NCBI RefSeq assembly: GCF_002015035.1
Contig: NZ_MUXY01000001.1
Span: 249,102 to 313,101 of the forward strand
Length of the DNA: 64,000 nucleotides
DNA from: Haemophilus parahaemolyticus
Lineage (GTDB): Bacteria > Pseudomonadota > Gammaproteobacteria > Enterobacterales > Pasteurellaceae
Direction: 5' to 3'
The position numbers were made by a program, and so were the translations under genes. Positions 39,101 through 48,128 of this stretch are shown piece after piece. The notes beneath the pieces are model-generated. The model was not told the DNA's origin. It made no database searches and saw only the letters and a program-made list of their open reading frames with translations. Numbering within the stretch: position 1 is the stretch's first letter; each line of letters starts with the position of its first letter.

Positions 39101-42100
39101 ATGAAATTTACCGATCTATTTATTAAACGCCCTGTACTTGCGGTGTGTATTAGCTTGCTGATTACGATTCTTGGCTTGCAATCTATCAATAAGTTACAGG
39201 TGCGAGAATACCCAGAGATGACTATCTCAACGGTAACCGTGAGTGTGAACTACTCAGGTGCGGATGCAAGTTTGATGCAAGCACTTGTAACTTCCCAAAT
39301 TGAAGAAGCGGTTGCACAGGCAGATAACATCGATTATGTGACTTCATCAAGTGGACCAAGCACTTCAACTACCACGATCAAAATGAAATTGAACACCAAC
39401 CCACAATTGGCATTGGCGGATATTTCTTCGAAAGTGAGTGCAATTCGTTCTAATCTTCCGAGCGGGATTGATGATCCATCAATCAGCGTTTCATCAGGTT
39501 CAAACGATGCGTTGATGTATATCCGATTTGTCTCTGATGAGTTAAATACAGCCCAAATTACCGACTATATTAACCGAGTGGTTAAACCGCAATTCTTTAC
39601 GGTAAATGGGGTATCAAGTGTTGATATTTTCGGTGCGACGACCTTTGGTTTACGCATTTGGTTAGATCCTGACAAAATGGCGGGGAATAACCTCTCTGGT
39701 GCACAAGTGTTAGCGGCTTTAACGGCAAACAACTTGAACACTGCCGCAGGTAATGCGAATGGCTACTACACAGTTTATAAAAACAAAGTAGAATCAAGCA
39801 CGCCATCTGTTTCAGAACTTGAGAACGTGACGATTTCAACCACGTCAGATGGTAAAACCATCAAGTTAAAAGATATTGCAACGGTTGAACTCGACAAATA
39901 CCAAGATGCTTCTCGTACGGTGGCTGATGGTAAAGAAGCGGTCGTTTTAGGTGTTTCTGCTGCAACTACAGCAAACTCCATCACTGTGGCTAAAGATATT
40001 TATCCTGTATTTGCACAAATGCAGAAAAATTTACCTGAAACAATTAACGGTCAGATTCTATACGACAAAACGATTGCTATTAATAGCTCTATCAATGAAG
40101 TTTATAAAACAATTATTGAAGCAACGGTTATCGTATTAGTAGTAATTATCCTATTCTTAGGATCATTGCGTGCAATGATTGTACCAATTATCACGATTCC
40201 AATTTCACTTATCGGGGTATTGTTCTTCCTACAAATGTTTGGTTTCTCAATCAACCTATTAACCTTATTGGCGTTAATTCTTGCGATCGGTTTGGTAGTG
40301 GACGATGCGATCGTCGTACTTGAGAACGTAGAACGTCACGTGAAAGAGGGCAAATCGTCATTTGATGCAGCGATTATCGGTACGCGTGAAATTGCAATCC
40401 CTGTTATCTCAATGACCATCACCCTTGGGGCGGTATATTCCCCAATGGCATTGATGGAAGGGGTAACAGGTTCACTTTTCAAAGAGTTCGCCTTAACCCT
40501 TGCGGGTGCAGTATTCATTTCAGGGATTGCAGCATTAACGCTTTCTCCAATGATGTCGAGCCGCGTGTTAAAAGAACACAACGAAGAACACGAAAGTCGT
40601 TTTGCGAAGTGCATCAATGGTATGTTGGATAAAATGACCTCGTGCTACACCAATATGTTACGTGGAGTTATGGCGGTGCGTTGGGCTATCGTGGTGTTTG
40701 CGGTAGTGATTTTTGGTACCTTACCAACCCTTTTAGGCTCACTTTCAAGCGAAGTGGCTCCAACCGAAGACCGTGGCTTTATCGTGGGTATCGGTAGTGG
40801 TCCATCAAATACCAACTTAGATTACACCCAAGCGGCAACAGAGAAATTCAACAAAGAAGTTGCTGAAATTCCAGAAGTCTCTGCAATGATGACGATTTCA
40901 GGCTTTAATGGTTCGAACAGTGCCCTCTCTATCATCTCATTAAAAGATTGGAGTGAGCGTACTCGTGAACGAGCAGAAATTTCAAAAGATGTAGCCGCGA
41001 TTGCAAAAAATGTTGTTCCAATGGACATCAATGCTATCGCCTTCCCTGAAATTTCCACAGGTGAAAGTGGTTTACCGTTCTCATTGGTCATTACTACAGC
41101 GGATAACTACACCAAGTTAGCCGATGTGGCGGGTGAATTCCTGAAAAAAGCACAATCATCGGGTCAATTCTTCTTTGCAAACTTAGATTTGAAATTTGAT
41201 ACAGTGACGATGAAATGGAAGTTCGACCGTGAAAAAATGGGGGCTTACGGCATCACGATGCAACAGGTAAGTAACACGCTTGGGGCTTATCTTTCTGGTG
41301 CGATTATTACCCGTGTCGATATTGATTCCCGTGCATATCCGATCGTATCACAAGCGGTTCGAAAAGATCGTTTAAATCCAGAAGATTTAACGAAATATTA
41401 CGTAACAGCTGCAAACGGTGAAGCTGTGCCATTAAGCTCAATCGTAAGCTTAGAGCTGACCACAGAACCATCTTCATTACCACGTATGAGTCAGCTAAAC
41501 TCAGCAACGATTGGCGGTGTTGTGTCAGGTTCAATTGGTGATGCAGTAAACTGGGCGAAAGCAGAATTAGACCGCACGCTTCCACAAGGCTATCAATACG
41601 ATTTTAAATCAGAAGCGCGCCAATATGTACAAGAAGGTAATGCAATGGTAATGACCTTTGGCTTAGCGGTTGTTATTATTTACTTGGTATTAGCGATTCA
41701 GTTCGAATCTTGGCGTGACCCAATGGTAATCTTGGTATCTGTACCGTTAGCCGTGAGTGGTGCGTTATTAGTGCTTAATGTATTAGGTATTGCCAAAGTG
41801 GCAGGGGCAACCTTGAATATTTACTCTCAGGTGGGGTTGGTAACTTTAGTCGGCTTAATCACCAAACACGGTATCTTAATGTGTGAAGTCGCAAAAGAAG
41901 AGCAGTTAAACAATGGTTTATCTCGTTTTGAGGCAATTGTTCACGCAGCAACTATTCGTTTACGTCCGATTATGATGACAACGGCCGCGATGGTGGCAGG
42001 TTTAATTCCGTTATTGTTAGCTTCTGGTGCAGGTGCAATTGCACGCTTCAGTATTGGTATTGTGATCGTGGCAGGTTTGAGTATCGGTACACTCTTCACC

Positions 42101-42220
42101 TTATTCGTGTTACCTGTAATCTACACCTTCTTAGGTCAAGAACACAAACCACACCGCGAATTTGATGAAGAAAAATATGAGACACAAGCGGTCGAAAAAT
42201 TAGAACATTCTGCAAATTAA
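39101..42220 (+). CDS. acrB: RND multidrug efflux transporter (AcrB-like)
   Basis: Proton-driven inner-membrane drug exporter. The 1039-residue protein has twelve expected membrane helices and two large periplasmic loops. The proton-relay Asp pair is in IGLVVDDAIVVLENVERH, and GLITKHGILMCEVAKEE contains the corresponding Lys in TM10. ATG 39101 (MKFTDLFIKRP) has GAGGCA upstream; the TTG at 39089 is less likely. By position it matches HI0895 of H. influenzae, which exports dyes, detergents and macrolides. The substrate range here is inferred, not visible. Confidence 0.95.
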   Translation: MKFTDLFIKRPVLAVCISLLITILGLQSINKLQVREYPEMTISTVTVSVNYSGADASLMQALVTSQIEEAVAQADNIDYVTSSSGPSTSTTTIKMKLNTNPQLALADISSKVSAIRSNLPSGIDDPSISVSSGSNDALMYIRFVSDELNTAQITDYINRVVKPQFFTVNGVSSVDIFGATTFGLRIWLDPDKMAGNNLSGAQVLAALTANNLNTAAGNANGYYTVYKNKVESSTPSVSELENVTISTTSDGKTIKLKDIATVELDKYQDASRTVADGKEAVVLGVSAATTANSITVAKDIYPVFAQMQKNLPETINGQILYDKTIAINSSINEVYKTIIEATVIVLVVIILFLGSLRAMIVPIITIPISLIGVLFFLQMFGFSINLLTLLALILAIGLVVDDAIVVLENVERHVKEGKSSFDAAIIGTREIAIPVISMTITLGAVYSPMALMEGVTGSLFKEFALTLAGAVFISGIAALTLSPMMSSRVLKEHNEEHESRFAKCINGMLDKMTSCYTNMLRGVMAVRWAIVVFAVVIFGTLPTLLGSLSSEVAPTEDRGFIVGIGSGPSNTNLDYTQAATEKFNKEVAEIPEVSAMMTISGFNGSNSALSIISLKDWSERTRERAEISKDVAAIAKNVVPMDINAIAFPEISTGESGLPFSLVITTADNYTKLADVAGEFLKKAQSSGQFFFANLDLKFDTVTMKWKFDREKMGAYGITMQQVSNTLGAYLSGAIITRVDIDSRAYPIVSQAVRKDRLNPEDLTKYYVTAANGEAVPLSSIVSLELTTEPSSLPRMSQLNSATIGGVVSGSIGDAVNWAKAELDRTLPQGYQYDFKSEARQYVQEGNAMVMTFGLAVVIIYLVLAIQFESWRDPMVILVSVPLAVSGALLVLNVLGIAKVAGATLNIYSQVGLVTLVGLITKHGILMCEVAKEEQLNNGLSRFEAIVHAATIRLRPIMMTTAAMVAGLIPLLLASGAGAIARFSIGIVIVAGLSIGTLFTLFVLPVIYTFLGQEHKPHREFDEEKYETQAVEKLEHSAN

Positions 42221-42371
42221 GCGTAATGAGTTGATTGAATAATGAAATGTGCTTATCTAGGCATTAGCTTTGGTAAGTGCATTTTTTTATATATTTTATT
42301 GGGACAAAGAATAAATTTATCAAAATAGCTTAAATTATTCCATTTTTGAATAAAAAAATAAGCAAGGTGAA

Positions 42372-42400
42372 TTGACATAGCATTCTAGACGTCTAAAATA
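42372..42400 (+). promoter_or_regulatory. metNIQ promoter with MetJ box
   Basis: TTGACA (42372-42377) and a TAAAAT -10 (42394-42399), 16-base spacer. A perfect MetJ box AGACGTCT lies at 42387-42394, between and overlapping the -10; the 8 bases before it (AGCATTCT) are a partial second box. MetJ-SAM should repress this transporter when methionine is plentiful. Confidence 0.85.
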
Positions 42401-42434
42401 ACCGAAATATTTTAACAAGTGTGTGGATAGCTTT

Positions 42435-43472
42435 ATGATTGAGCTGAAAAATATCAGCAAGCAGTTTGATGTGAAGGGCAAAAAAATTACTGCCCTTGAC
42501 AATGTAAACCTTGAAGTTCCGCAAGGCACGATTTACGGTGTGATTGGGGCTTCTGGTGCAGGAAAGAGTACGTTGATTCGTTGCGTGAATTTATTAGAAC
42601 GTCCAACGATTGGGCAAGTGATTGTCGGTGGGCAGGATCTAACCGCAATGTCGGATAAAGATCTGATTTTAGCTCGTCGTAACATCGCAATGATTTTCCA
42701 GCATTTTAATTTGCTTTCTTCGCAAACCGTATTTGAGAACGTAGCGTTACCATTGCGTTTGAATAATACGCCGAAAGATCAAGTAGAGAAAAAAGTGAAT
42801 GAATTGCTTGAGTTAGTCGGTTTAACCGAGCGTAAAGATGTTTACCCAAGCAATTTATCTGGCGGTCAAAAACAGCGTGTCGCTATTGCTCGTGCGTTAG
42901 CTTCTAATCCGAAAGTGTTGCTTTGCGATGAAGCAACCAGTGCATTAGATCCTGCAACCACGCAGTCGATCCTACAGCTTTTAAAAGACATCAATAAACG
43001 TTTAGGCTTAACTATTTTGTTGATTACCCACGAAATGGAAGTGGTCAAACGCATTTGTGATCGTGTGGCGGTAATTGATAAAGGGCAGCTGATTGAAACG
43101 GGTTCAGTAAGTGAGATTTTCTCTAATCCGAAAACCGCATTGGCTCAGAAATTTATTCAATCGACTTTCCATATTGAGCTTCCGCCAGAGTATATGGAAC
43201 AGCTTTCTGCCCAGCCAACTTCAGAGAAAAACAAACCGATTATTAAGTTTGAATTTACAGGGCGCTCCGTTGATGCACCATTACTCTCACACGCATCAAA
43301 ACGTTTCGGCATTGATTTTAGCATTTTGATGTCGCAAATTGATTATGCAGGTGGCGTGAAATTTGGCTTTGTGATTGCAGAAGTTACAGGCGAAGAAGAG
43401 GCGATTTCAGAAGCAAGATTTTATTTAATTGATAATAATGTAAAAGTTGAGGTGCTAGGTTATGTGGAATGA
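42435..43472 (+). CDS. metN: Methionine ABC transporter ATPase MetN
   Basis: ATPase of the D/L-methionine importer. The 345-residue protein has Walker [10 protein letters not shown], signature LSGGQKQR, Walker [13 protein letters not shown] and the C-terminal NIL/ACT-like domain (about residues 265-345) that binds methionine and inhibits transport. I start at ATG 42435 ([11 protein letters not shown]) rather than GTG 42423. It overlaps metI by 11 bases. Confidence 0.96.
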   Translation: MIELKNISKQFDVKGKKITALDNVNLEVPQGTIYGVIGASGAGKSTLIRCVNLLERPTIGQVIVGGQDLTAMSDKDLILARRNIAMIFQHFNLLSSQTVFENVALPLRLNNTPKDQVEKKVNELLELVGLTERKDVYPSNLSGGQKQRVAIARALASNPKVLLCDEATSALDPATTQSILQLLKDINKRLGLTILLITHEMEVVKRICDRVAVIDKGQLIETGSVSEIFSNPKTALAQKFIQSTFHIELPPEYMEQLSAQPTSEKNKPIIKFEFTGRSVDAPLLSHASKRFGIDFSILMSQIDYAGGVKFGFVIAEVTGEEEAISEARFYLIDNNVKVEVLGYVE

Positions 43473-44139
43473 TTTTCTCAATGAACTTACTCCGCAGATG
43501 TGGCAACTCGTGGCTTCATCAACGGTAGAAACCATTTATATGGGCTTTGTTGCAACATTGCTCTCTGTTGTGATTGGCTTGCCGATTGGTTTTTTTGCTT
43601 TTTTAACAGGTAAAGGCGAGATTTTAGAGAACCAACGTGCACACCAGATTTTAGATATTATTATCAATATCGGTCGTTCTGTGCCGTTTATTATTTTGTT
43701 AATTGTGTTGTTGCCTTTTACCCGTTTAATTGTCGGCACAACATTAGGCACAACGGCCGCTATCGTGCCATTAAGTGTATCTGCCATTCCATTTTTTGCA
43801 CGTTTAACCGCCAATGCGTTACTCGAAATTCCAGCGGGTTTAACCGAAGCAGCAAAAGCAATGGGGGCAACAAATTGGCAGGTAGTCACCCGCTTCTATT
43901 TGCCAGAATCTTTACCCATTTTAATCAACGGCATCACATTAACGCTTGTAGCGTTAATTGGTTATTCAGCAATGGCTGGTGCTGTTGGCGGTGGTGGTTT
44001 AGGTAACTTGGCTATCAGCTACGGCGAACACCGTAATATGGTGTATGTGAAATGGATTGCAACGGTCATTATTGTCGCGATTGTAATGGTTTCTCAAAAA
44101 CTAGGCGATCATTTAGCGAAGAAATATGACCATCGCTAA
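43462..44139 (+). CDS. metI: Methionine ABC transporter permease MetI
   Basis: 225-residue inner-membrane permease with five predicted helices and the EAA loop [23 protein letters not shown] that couples to MetN. It overlaps the metN end, giving translational coupling, and is followed by metQ. Confidence 0.96.
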   Translation: MWNDFLNELTPQMWQLVASSTVETIYMGFVATLLSVVIGLPIGFFAFLTGKGEILENQRAHQILDIIINIGRSVPFIILLIVLLPFTRLIVGTTLGTTAAIVPLSVSAIPFFARLTANALLEIPAGLTEAAKAMGATNWQVVTRFYLPESLPILINGITLTLVALIGYSAMAGAVGGGGLGNLAISYGEHRNMVYVKWIATVIIVAIVMVSQKLGDHLAKKYDHR

Positions 44140-44180
44140 GATCAATTTATTATTTAACACAACATCTCTATGAGGTATTT

Positions 44181-45011
44181 ATGAACTTTAAAAAAGTATT
44201 AAGTGTTGCATTCGTTTCAGCATTAGCTTTAACCGCTTGTAACGAAGAGAAAAAAGCAGAAACTGCTCAAGCTCCAGCAGCTCAACCTACTCAAAAAATC
44301 AAAGTAGGTGTAATGTCTGGCCCTGAACACACAGTGGCAGAAAAAGCCGCTCAAATCGCCAAAGAAAAATATGGCTTAGATGTGGAGTTCGTTTTATTTA
44401 ACGACTACGCATTACCGAACACAGCAGTGAGCAAAGGTGATTTAGATGCAAACGCATTCCAGCACAAGCCTTATTTAGATAAAGATACTGCATCTAAAGG
44501 TTTAGATAACCTTGAAATCGTGGGTAACACTTTTGTGTATCCATTAGCAGGTTATTCTAAAAAAATTAAATCAGTCAGCGAATTACAAGATGGTGCAGTG
44601 GTTGCCGTACCAAATGATCCAAGTAACCTTGCACGTGCGTTAATCTTGTTAGAAAAACAAGGCTTAATCAAATTAAAAGACAACACAAACCTATTCTCAA
44701 CAGCGATTGACATTGTTGAAAATCCGAAAAACTTAAAAATTCAAGAAGTAGATACTTCAGTGGCAGCAAAAGCGTTGGATGATGTAGATTTAGCTGTAGT
44801 AAACAACACTTACGCAGGTCAAGTAGGTTTAAGTGCAAATGATGGCGTGTTTGTGGAAGATAAAGATTCTCCATACGTAAACATCATCGTGGCACGTAAA
44901 GATAACAAAGACAGCGACAATGTGAAAAACTTTGTGAAAGCATACCAAACTGAAGAAGTGTTCCAAGAAGCACAAAAACACTTCAAAGATGGTGTAGTAA
45001 AAGGCTGGTAA
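44181..45011 (+). CDS. metQ: Methionine-binding lipoprotein MetQ
   Basis: Substrate-binding lipoprotein of the MetNIQ system. 276 residues with signal peptide and lipobox ALTAC (Cys20), then the NLPA-family fold: KVGVMSGPEHTVAEKAAQIAKEKYGLDVEFV, DANAFQHKPYLD, VPNDPSNLARALILL, and VVNNTYAGQVGL. It forms one operon with metNI. A second, diverged copy follows. Confidence 0.95.
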   Translation: MNFKKVLSVAFVSALALTACNEEKKAETAQAPAAQPTQKIKVGVMSGPEHTVAEKAAQIAKEKYGLDVEFVLFNDYALPNTAVSKGDLDANAFQHKPYLDKDTASKGLDNLEIVGNTFVYPLAGYSKKIKSVSELQDGAVVAVPNDPSNLARALILLEKQGLIKLKDNTNLFSTAIDIVENPKNLKIQEVDTSVAAKALDDVDLAVVNNTYAGQVGLSANDGVFVEDKDSPYVNIIVARKDNKDSDNVKNFVKAYQTEEVFQEAQKHFKDGVVKGW

Positions 45012-45032
45012 TTTACCGATTAATATCACTCA

Positions 45033-45078
45033 AGCGGTTGAATTTTGTTGAGGTTTTGCAAAATTTAACCGCTAATTT
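45033..45078 (+). terminator. Uptake-signal-derived hairpin between the two metQ genes
   Basis: AGCGGTTGAATTTTG (45033-45047) pairs with CAAAATTTAACCGCT (45059-45073), 14 of 15 positions, followed by ATTTTT. The arms are two inverted uptake signals. It should reduce transcription of the second metQ relative to the first. Confidence 0.85.
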
Positions 45079-45101
45079 TTCCCTCGAATTAAGGATTTAA
45101 C

Positions 45102-45905
45102 ATGAAATTAACAAAATTATTAGGTGTAGTACTGGTTTCTGCATTAGCATTAACTGCTTGTAAAGAAGAAAAAACAGCGGCACAAGAGCCATTAAAAGTC
45201 GGCGTGATGACAGGTCCTGAAGCACAAATGACTGAAGTAGCCGTGAAAGTGGCTAAAGAAAAATATGGCTTAGATGTACAGTTAGTGCAATTTACGGAAT
45301 ATACTCAACCAAATGCTGCATTAGATAAAAAAGATTTAGATGCTAACGCATTCCAAACAGTGCCTTATTTAGAGCAAGAAAGTAAAGACCGTGGCTATAA
45401 AATGGCTGTAATCGGCAATACTCTATTATGGCCAATTGCTGCTTATTCTAGAAAAATCAAAAACTTAGGTGAGCTAAAAGACGGTGCAATTGTAGCAATT
45501 CCAAATAACCCGAGTAATACAGGTCGTGCGTTATTATTACTTCAAGCTCATGGTTTAATTAAATTAAAAGATCCGAAAAATTTATTCTCCACTGAGAATG
45601 ACATTATCGAAAATCCGAAAAACATTCAGATTAAACAAGTAGATACGGTGTTATTAACCCGTTCATTAGATGATGTAGATTTAGCGGTTATCAACAACAC
45701 TTATGCAGGTCAAGCAGGTTTAAGCCCAGAAAAAGATGGCATTATTGTGGAATCAAAAGATTCTCCATATGTAAACTTAGTGGTTAGTCGTGAAGACAAT
45801 AAAGACGACCCACGTTTGCAAACCTTCGTAAAAGCCTTCCAAACCGAAGAGGTATTCCAAGAAGCGTTAAAATTATTTAACGGCGGTGTAGTGAAAGGTT
45901 GGTAA
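45102..45905 (+). CDS. metQ: Second MetQ-like lipoprotein (paralog)
   Basis: 267-residue NLPA-family binding protein with lipobox ALTAC (Cys20), clearly a tandem paralog of the preceding metQ: shared KVGVMTGPE, AKEKYGLDVQ, DANAFQTVPYL, IPNNPSNTGRALLLL, NNTYAGQAGLS, EEVFQEA and the terminal GVVKGW. The ligand-pocket neighbourhood differs (for example FTEYTQPNAALDKKDL instead of FNDYALPNTAVSKGDL). It may broaden specificity, for example to D-methionine or modified methionine. No dedicated ATPase or permease accompanies it, so it probably uses MetNI. Confidence 0.92.
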   Translation: MKLTKLLGVVLVSALALTACKEEKTAAQEPLKVGVMTGPEAQMTEVAVKVAKEKYGLDVQLVQFTEYTQPNAALDKKDLDANAFQTVPYLEQESKDRGYKMAVIGNTLLWPIAAYSRKIKNLGELKDGAIVAIPNNPSNTGRALLLLQAHGLIKLKDPKNLFSTENDIIENPKNIQIKQVDTVLLTRSLDDVDLAVINNTYAGQAGLSPEKDGIIVESKDSPYVNLVVSREDNKDDPRLQTFVKAFQTEEVFQEALKLFNGGVVKGW

Positions 45906-45950
45906 TTATTGGCGTTTTAGTGATGATGGATTTAAAAACCATTTAAATAA

Positions 45951-45995
45951 AAAGAGTTGCTAATATTTGAAAAATAAACATTAGCAACTCTTTTG
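45951..45995. terminator. Terminator between metQ2 and hugZ (repeat-family hairpin)
   Basis: AAAGAGTTGCTAAT (45951-45964) pairs with ATTAGCAACTCTTT (45980-45993), followed by TTTTG. It ends two convergent genes. The same TTGCTAATATTT...ATTAGCAAC element, with the same AAATAAAAAG lead-in, occurs near msbA at 31891-31928. Confidence 0.87.
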
Positions 45996-46012
45996 TCTTA
46001 CTAAATTAAGTT

Positions 46013-46534
46013 CTAATTTTCTTCTTTAATATGTCCAATCTCCAAATGCACCACATCCACTAAATCAGATGGGCTCACTTGGAAGGCTTGACCGAACCCT
46101 TTAACGAATAGGCCTTGGCTTGGTGTGAAGCCGAAGAGTTTAAAGTCAGCATTTTGTGCTAACTCATCAATTAAATCGCCGTGACGAGCTTTAAGTTCGG
46201 CTAAACAAGCTTGACCTTCTTCTGAAAGTTTATCAATCACTTGCGAAATTGCATCAAAACTTAACCGCTTGCGGGCAAAAATTTGACGGCTTAAATTCTC
46301 ATCTTCAATCAACATTAACGATACTTTGTGTACTTTTTGCAGATTGCGGGCGTGGCGGGCGATTTCTGAAATTAACACCACATATTTGCCATTATGAATC
46401 ACAAACGGTGCATAACTTACGTTTGGGTTGCCTTCTTCATCTAAGGTTGCCAACATAATCGTACGGCATTGTTCCTTCAACTCTTGAATTTGTGGTCCTA
46501 AGCGGTTCTGTAGTACTTCTTGACGAGCTGTCAT
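46013..46534 (-). CDS. hugZ: HugZ-family heme oxygenase
   Basis: 173-residue protein of the pyridoxamine-5'-phosphate-oxidase-like split-barrel fold used by HugZ/HutZ to degrade heme and free iron. Typical segments are IMLATLDEEGNPNVSYAPFVIHNGKYVVLISEIARHARNL, LIEDE and the C-terminal FKLFGFTPSQGLFVKGFGQAF. It is third in the lipoprotein-hutX-hugZ operon (24-base gap after hutX). In Vibrio, HutX hands heme to HutZ, which supports the role. Flavin enzymes of this fold are the alternative, but context argues for heme. Confidence 0.9.
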   Translation of the reverse strand: MTARQEVLQNRLGPQIQELKEQCRTIMLATLDEEGNPNVSYAPFVIHNGKYVVLISEIARHARNLQKVHKVSLMLIEDENLSRQIFARKRLSFDAISQVIDKLSEEGQACLAELKARHGDLIDELAQNADFKLFGFTPSQGLFVKGFGQAFQVSPSDLVDVVHLEIGHIKEEN

Positions 46535-46557
46535 TGTTTTCTCCTTAATAAAAATCC

Positions 46558-47052
46558 CTATCGAAAGGCATTGAATTTTTCCACTTGTTCAGGGAAAAGT
46601 TGGCGTTGCTCATCACGCCCTAAATATACTTTAAAAATGGTCTCACCGTTGTGAGCAATAAAGGCGATGTTGTAGCTCTCTTTACCACGGAAAGGTAAGC
46701 TAACAAAAGCAATTTGAGCAATGCCATCTAATTTCAAATGCCCGTGCAACGCACCTTGATCGCCTTTCATATTCAGATTGTAGTAGCCACGTCCTACAAT
46801 ACCTTCGGGGAAACGATCTTTAATTTCAAAGATCGAACCGCATTTTTCAATAATAGTGGTAAACGTGCCCCATTGGGCGATTTGGGCAAAAATTTCTTCG
46901 GCACGATTTGCCTCAAACACACGCACAAATTGTTCTGGCAGTGCCACCAAAATTTTACCTTCAGGCAGCCCAAAATGGGCTGCCATATCCAGTGTGATCG
47001 CCTGTGGATTTTCCGCAATATAAGCGATGATCTTTTCTGTGAGATTTGTCAT
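46558..47052 (-). CDS. hutX: Cytosolic heme carrier HutX/HuvX
   Basis: 164-residue protein of the HutX family, which binds heme in the cytoplasm and passes it to the HugZ/HutZ oxygenase. Conserved stretches are the N-terminal helix-turn-helix-like LDMAAHFGLPEGKILVALPE and the core VRGYYNLNMKGDQGALHGHLKLDGI-type segment (here VGRGYYNLN, GALHGHLKLD) with SYNIAFIAHNGETIFKVYLGRDE. Gaps of 21 and 23 bases to its neighbours show one operon. Confidence 0.9.
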   Translation of the reverse strand: MTNLTEKIIAYIAENPQAITLDMAAHFGLPEGKILVALPEQFVRVFEANRAEEIFAQIAQWGTFTTIIEKCGSIFEIKDRFPEGIVGRGYYNLNMKGDQGALHGHLKLDGIAQIAFVSLPFRGKESYNIAFIAHNGETIFKVYLGRDEQRQLFPEQVEKFNAFR

Positions 47053-47073
47053 TTTTCAATAAAATCCTACCGC

Positions 47074-47985
47074 TTATTGAGCTGCATCTTGTTTGATTGC
47101 ACCAAATACACCGCGTGATTTATCGGCATCATTAGTAAATACCCCAGAAAGTTCCTTAGCATTTTCACCGAAGAAACCACCTTGAGTTTTAACACCATTT
47201 ACTTCACCAGCAAAACTGTTGCCTGTAATTTTGCCACCGAAGTTCATTTCAGGTACTGCATTTCGGTTTTGATCGATCTTAATTGCTACAGTTTTTTTAT
47301 CAAAGTCTGCGGTTGCTGTCATTTTCGCACGTTCATTATTTGCACCATCTTTCAAATAAACCGCACCACCTAAATATTCTGCTTTTCCTGCTGTCGGAAT
47401 TTGTTTTACATCAGTCGGATTACCTTGAACATAAAGATATTGTTTACCAGTATAATTATCTACATGAACACCGAAAGCGGTTGATTTGAGATTGCTATTA
47501 CTTTGGATTGTTTGTCCATCTTTTCTCAAGTTATAAGGATCTTCATATTCTTCATAAGTCCAAGGGTCAAGTTCGCCTGCAGTTTTAATAATGCTTGGAA
47601 TCGTAATGATCTTATTGCCATCTACTACAGCAAGCGTCGAGATATCGTGAGAAAGAGGGCGTCCAATTGTGCTATTCTCCATTACAGCCCCAGAAATAAG
47701 ATCTGTCATAACCCCTGTTCTTCCACCAAAAATTTGATCGCTAACAGGAATTCGTGCTTTTTCATCTGCACTTCCATTTTCTAATTCTTTCAAACGTTTT
47801 TCTGTTTCTTCACGTGCTTTTTGCTCTTCAGCTGTTTTTTTATTTAGCTCAACCAATTTTTTAGTTAAGGTTGTTTCTGATTGGCGGATTTGTTCAGAGT
47901 TATCTGCTCCACCAGAACTTGAAGAACAAGCGGTTAGAAAAGTAGCACAAGATACAGTAAGTAAAGTAAATTTAAATTTATTCAT
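47074..47985 (-). CDS. Surface-type lipoprotein with TbpB-like C-terminal domain (candidate heme-binding lipoprotein)
   Basis: 303 residues with a signal peptide and lipobox FLTAC (Cys20), a Ser/Gly linker, a coiled-coil stalk (about 30-75, TLTKKLVELNKKTAEEQKAR) and a beta-rich domain. The C-terminal part (GGKITGNSFAGEVNG, GGFFGENAKELSGVF, GVFGAIKQ) matches the eight-stranded barrel pattern of TbpB-type, Slam-exported lipoproteins. It heads an operon with hutX and hugZ and is divergent from a TonB heme receptor, so it is probably a surface heme- or hemoglobin-binding partner, analogous to HpuA or hemophilin. Direct binding cannot be read from sequence. No Slam gene is visible in the window. 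A transferrin role is unlikely because the neighbours are heme genes and it is far shorter than TbpB. Confidence 0.75.
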   Translation of the reverse strand: MNKFKFTLLTVSCATFLTACSSSSGGADNSEQIRQSETTLTKKLVELNKKTAEEQKAREETEKRLKELENGSADEKARIPVSDQIFGGRTGVMTDLISGAVMENSTIGRPLSHDISTLAVVDGNKIITIPSIIKTAGELDPWTYEEYEDPYNLRKDGQTIQSNSNLKSTAFGVHVDNYTGKQYLYVQGNPTDVKQIPTAGKAEYLGGAVYLKDGANNERAKMTATADFDKKTVAIKIDQNRNAVPEMNFGGKITGNSFAGEVNGVKTQGGFFGENAKELSGVFTNDADKSRGVFGAIKQDAAQ

Positions 47986-48045
47986 AATAGTGACCTATTT
48001 TATGTGATTAGTGTAGAAGAAAACTTTAAATAGATTAAACTAAAC

Positions 48046-48064
48046 AAAAATGATTTTCAATAGT
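48046..48064. promoter_or_regulatory. Candidate Fur box in the divergent heme promoter region
   Basis: AAAAATGATTTTCAATAGT matches the 19-base Fur consensus at about 12 positions. It lies in the 143-base region between the lipoprotein operon and the receptor, where iron control of both directions would be expected. Confidence 0.5.
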
Positions 48065-48128
48065 CTTGTAAAACTTATTAAATTTTCGTAAACTGAATTT
48101 ATATCTTTTTTACATTTTAGGTGAAAAT

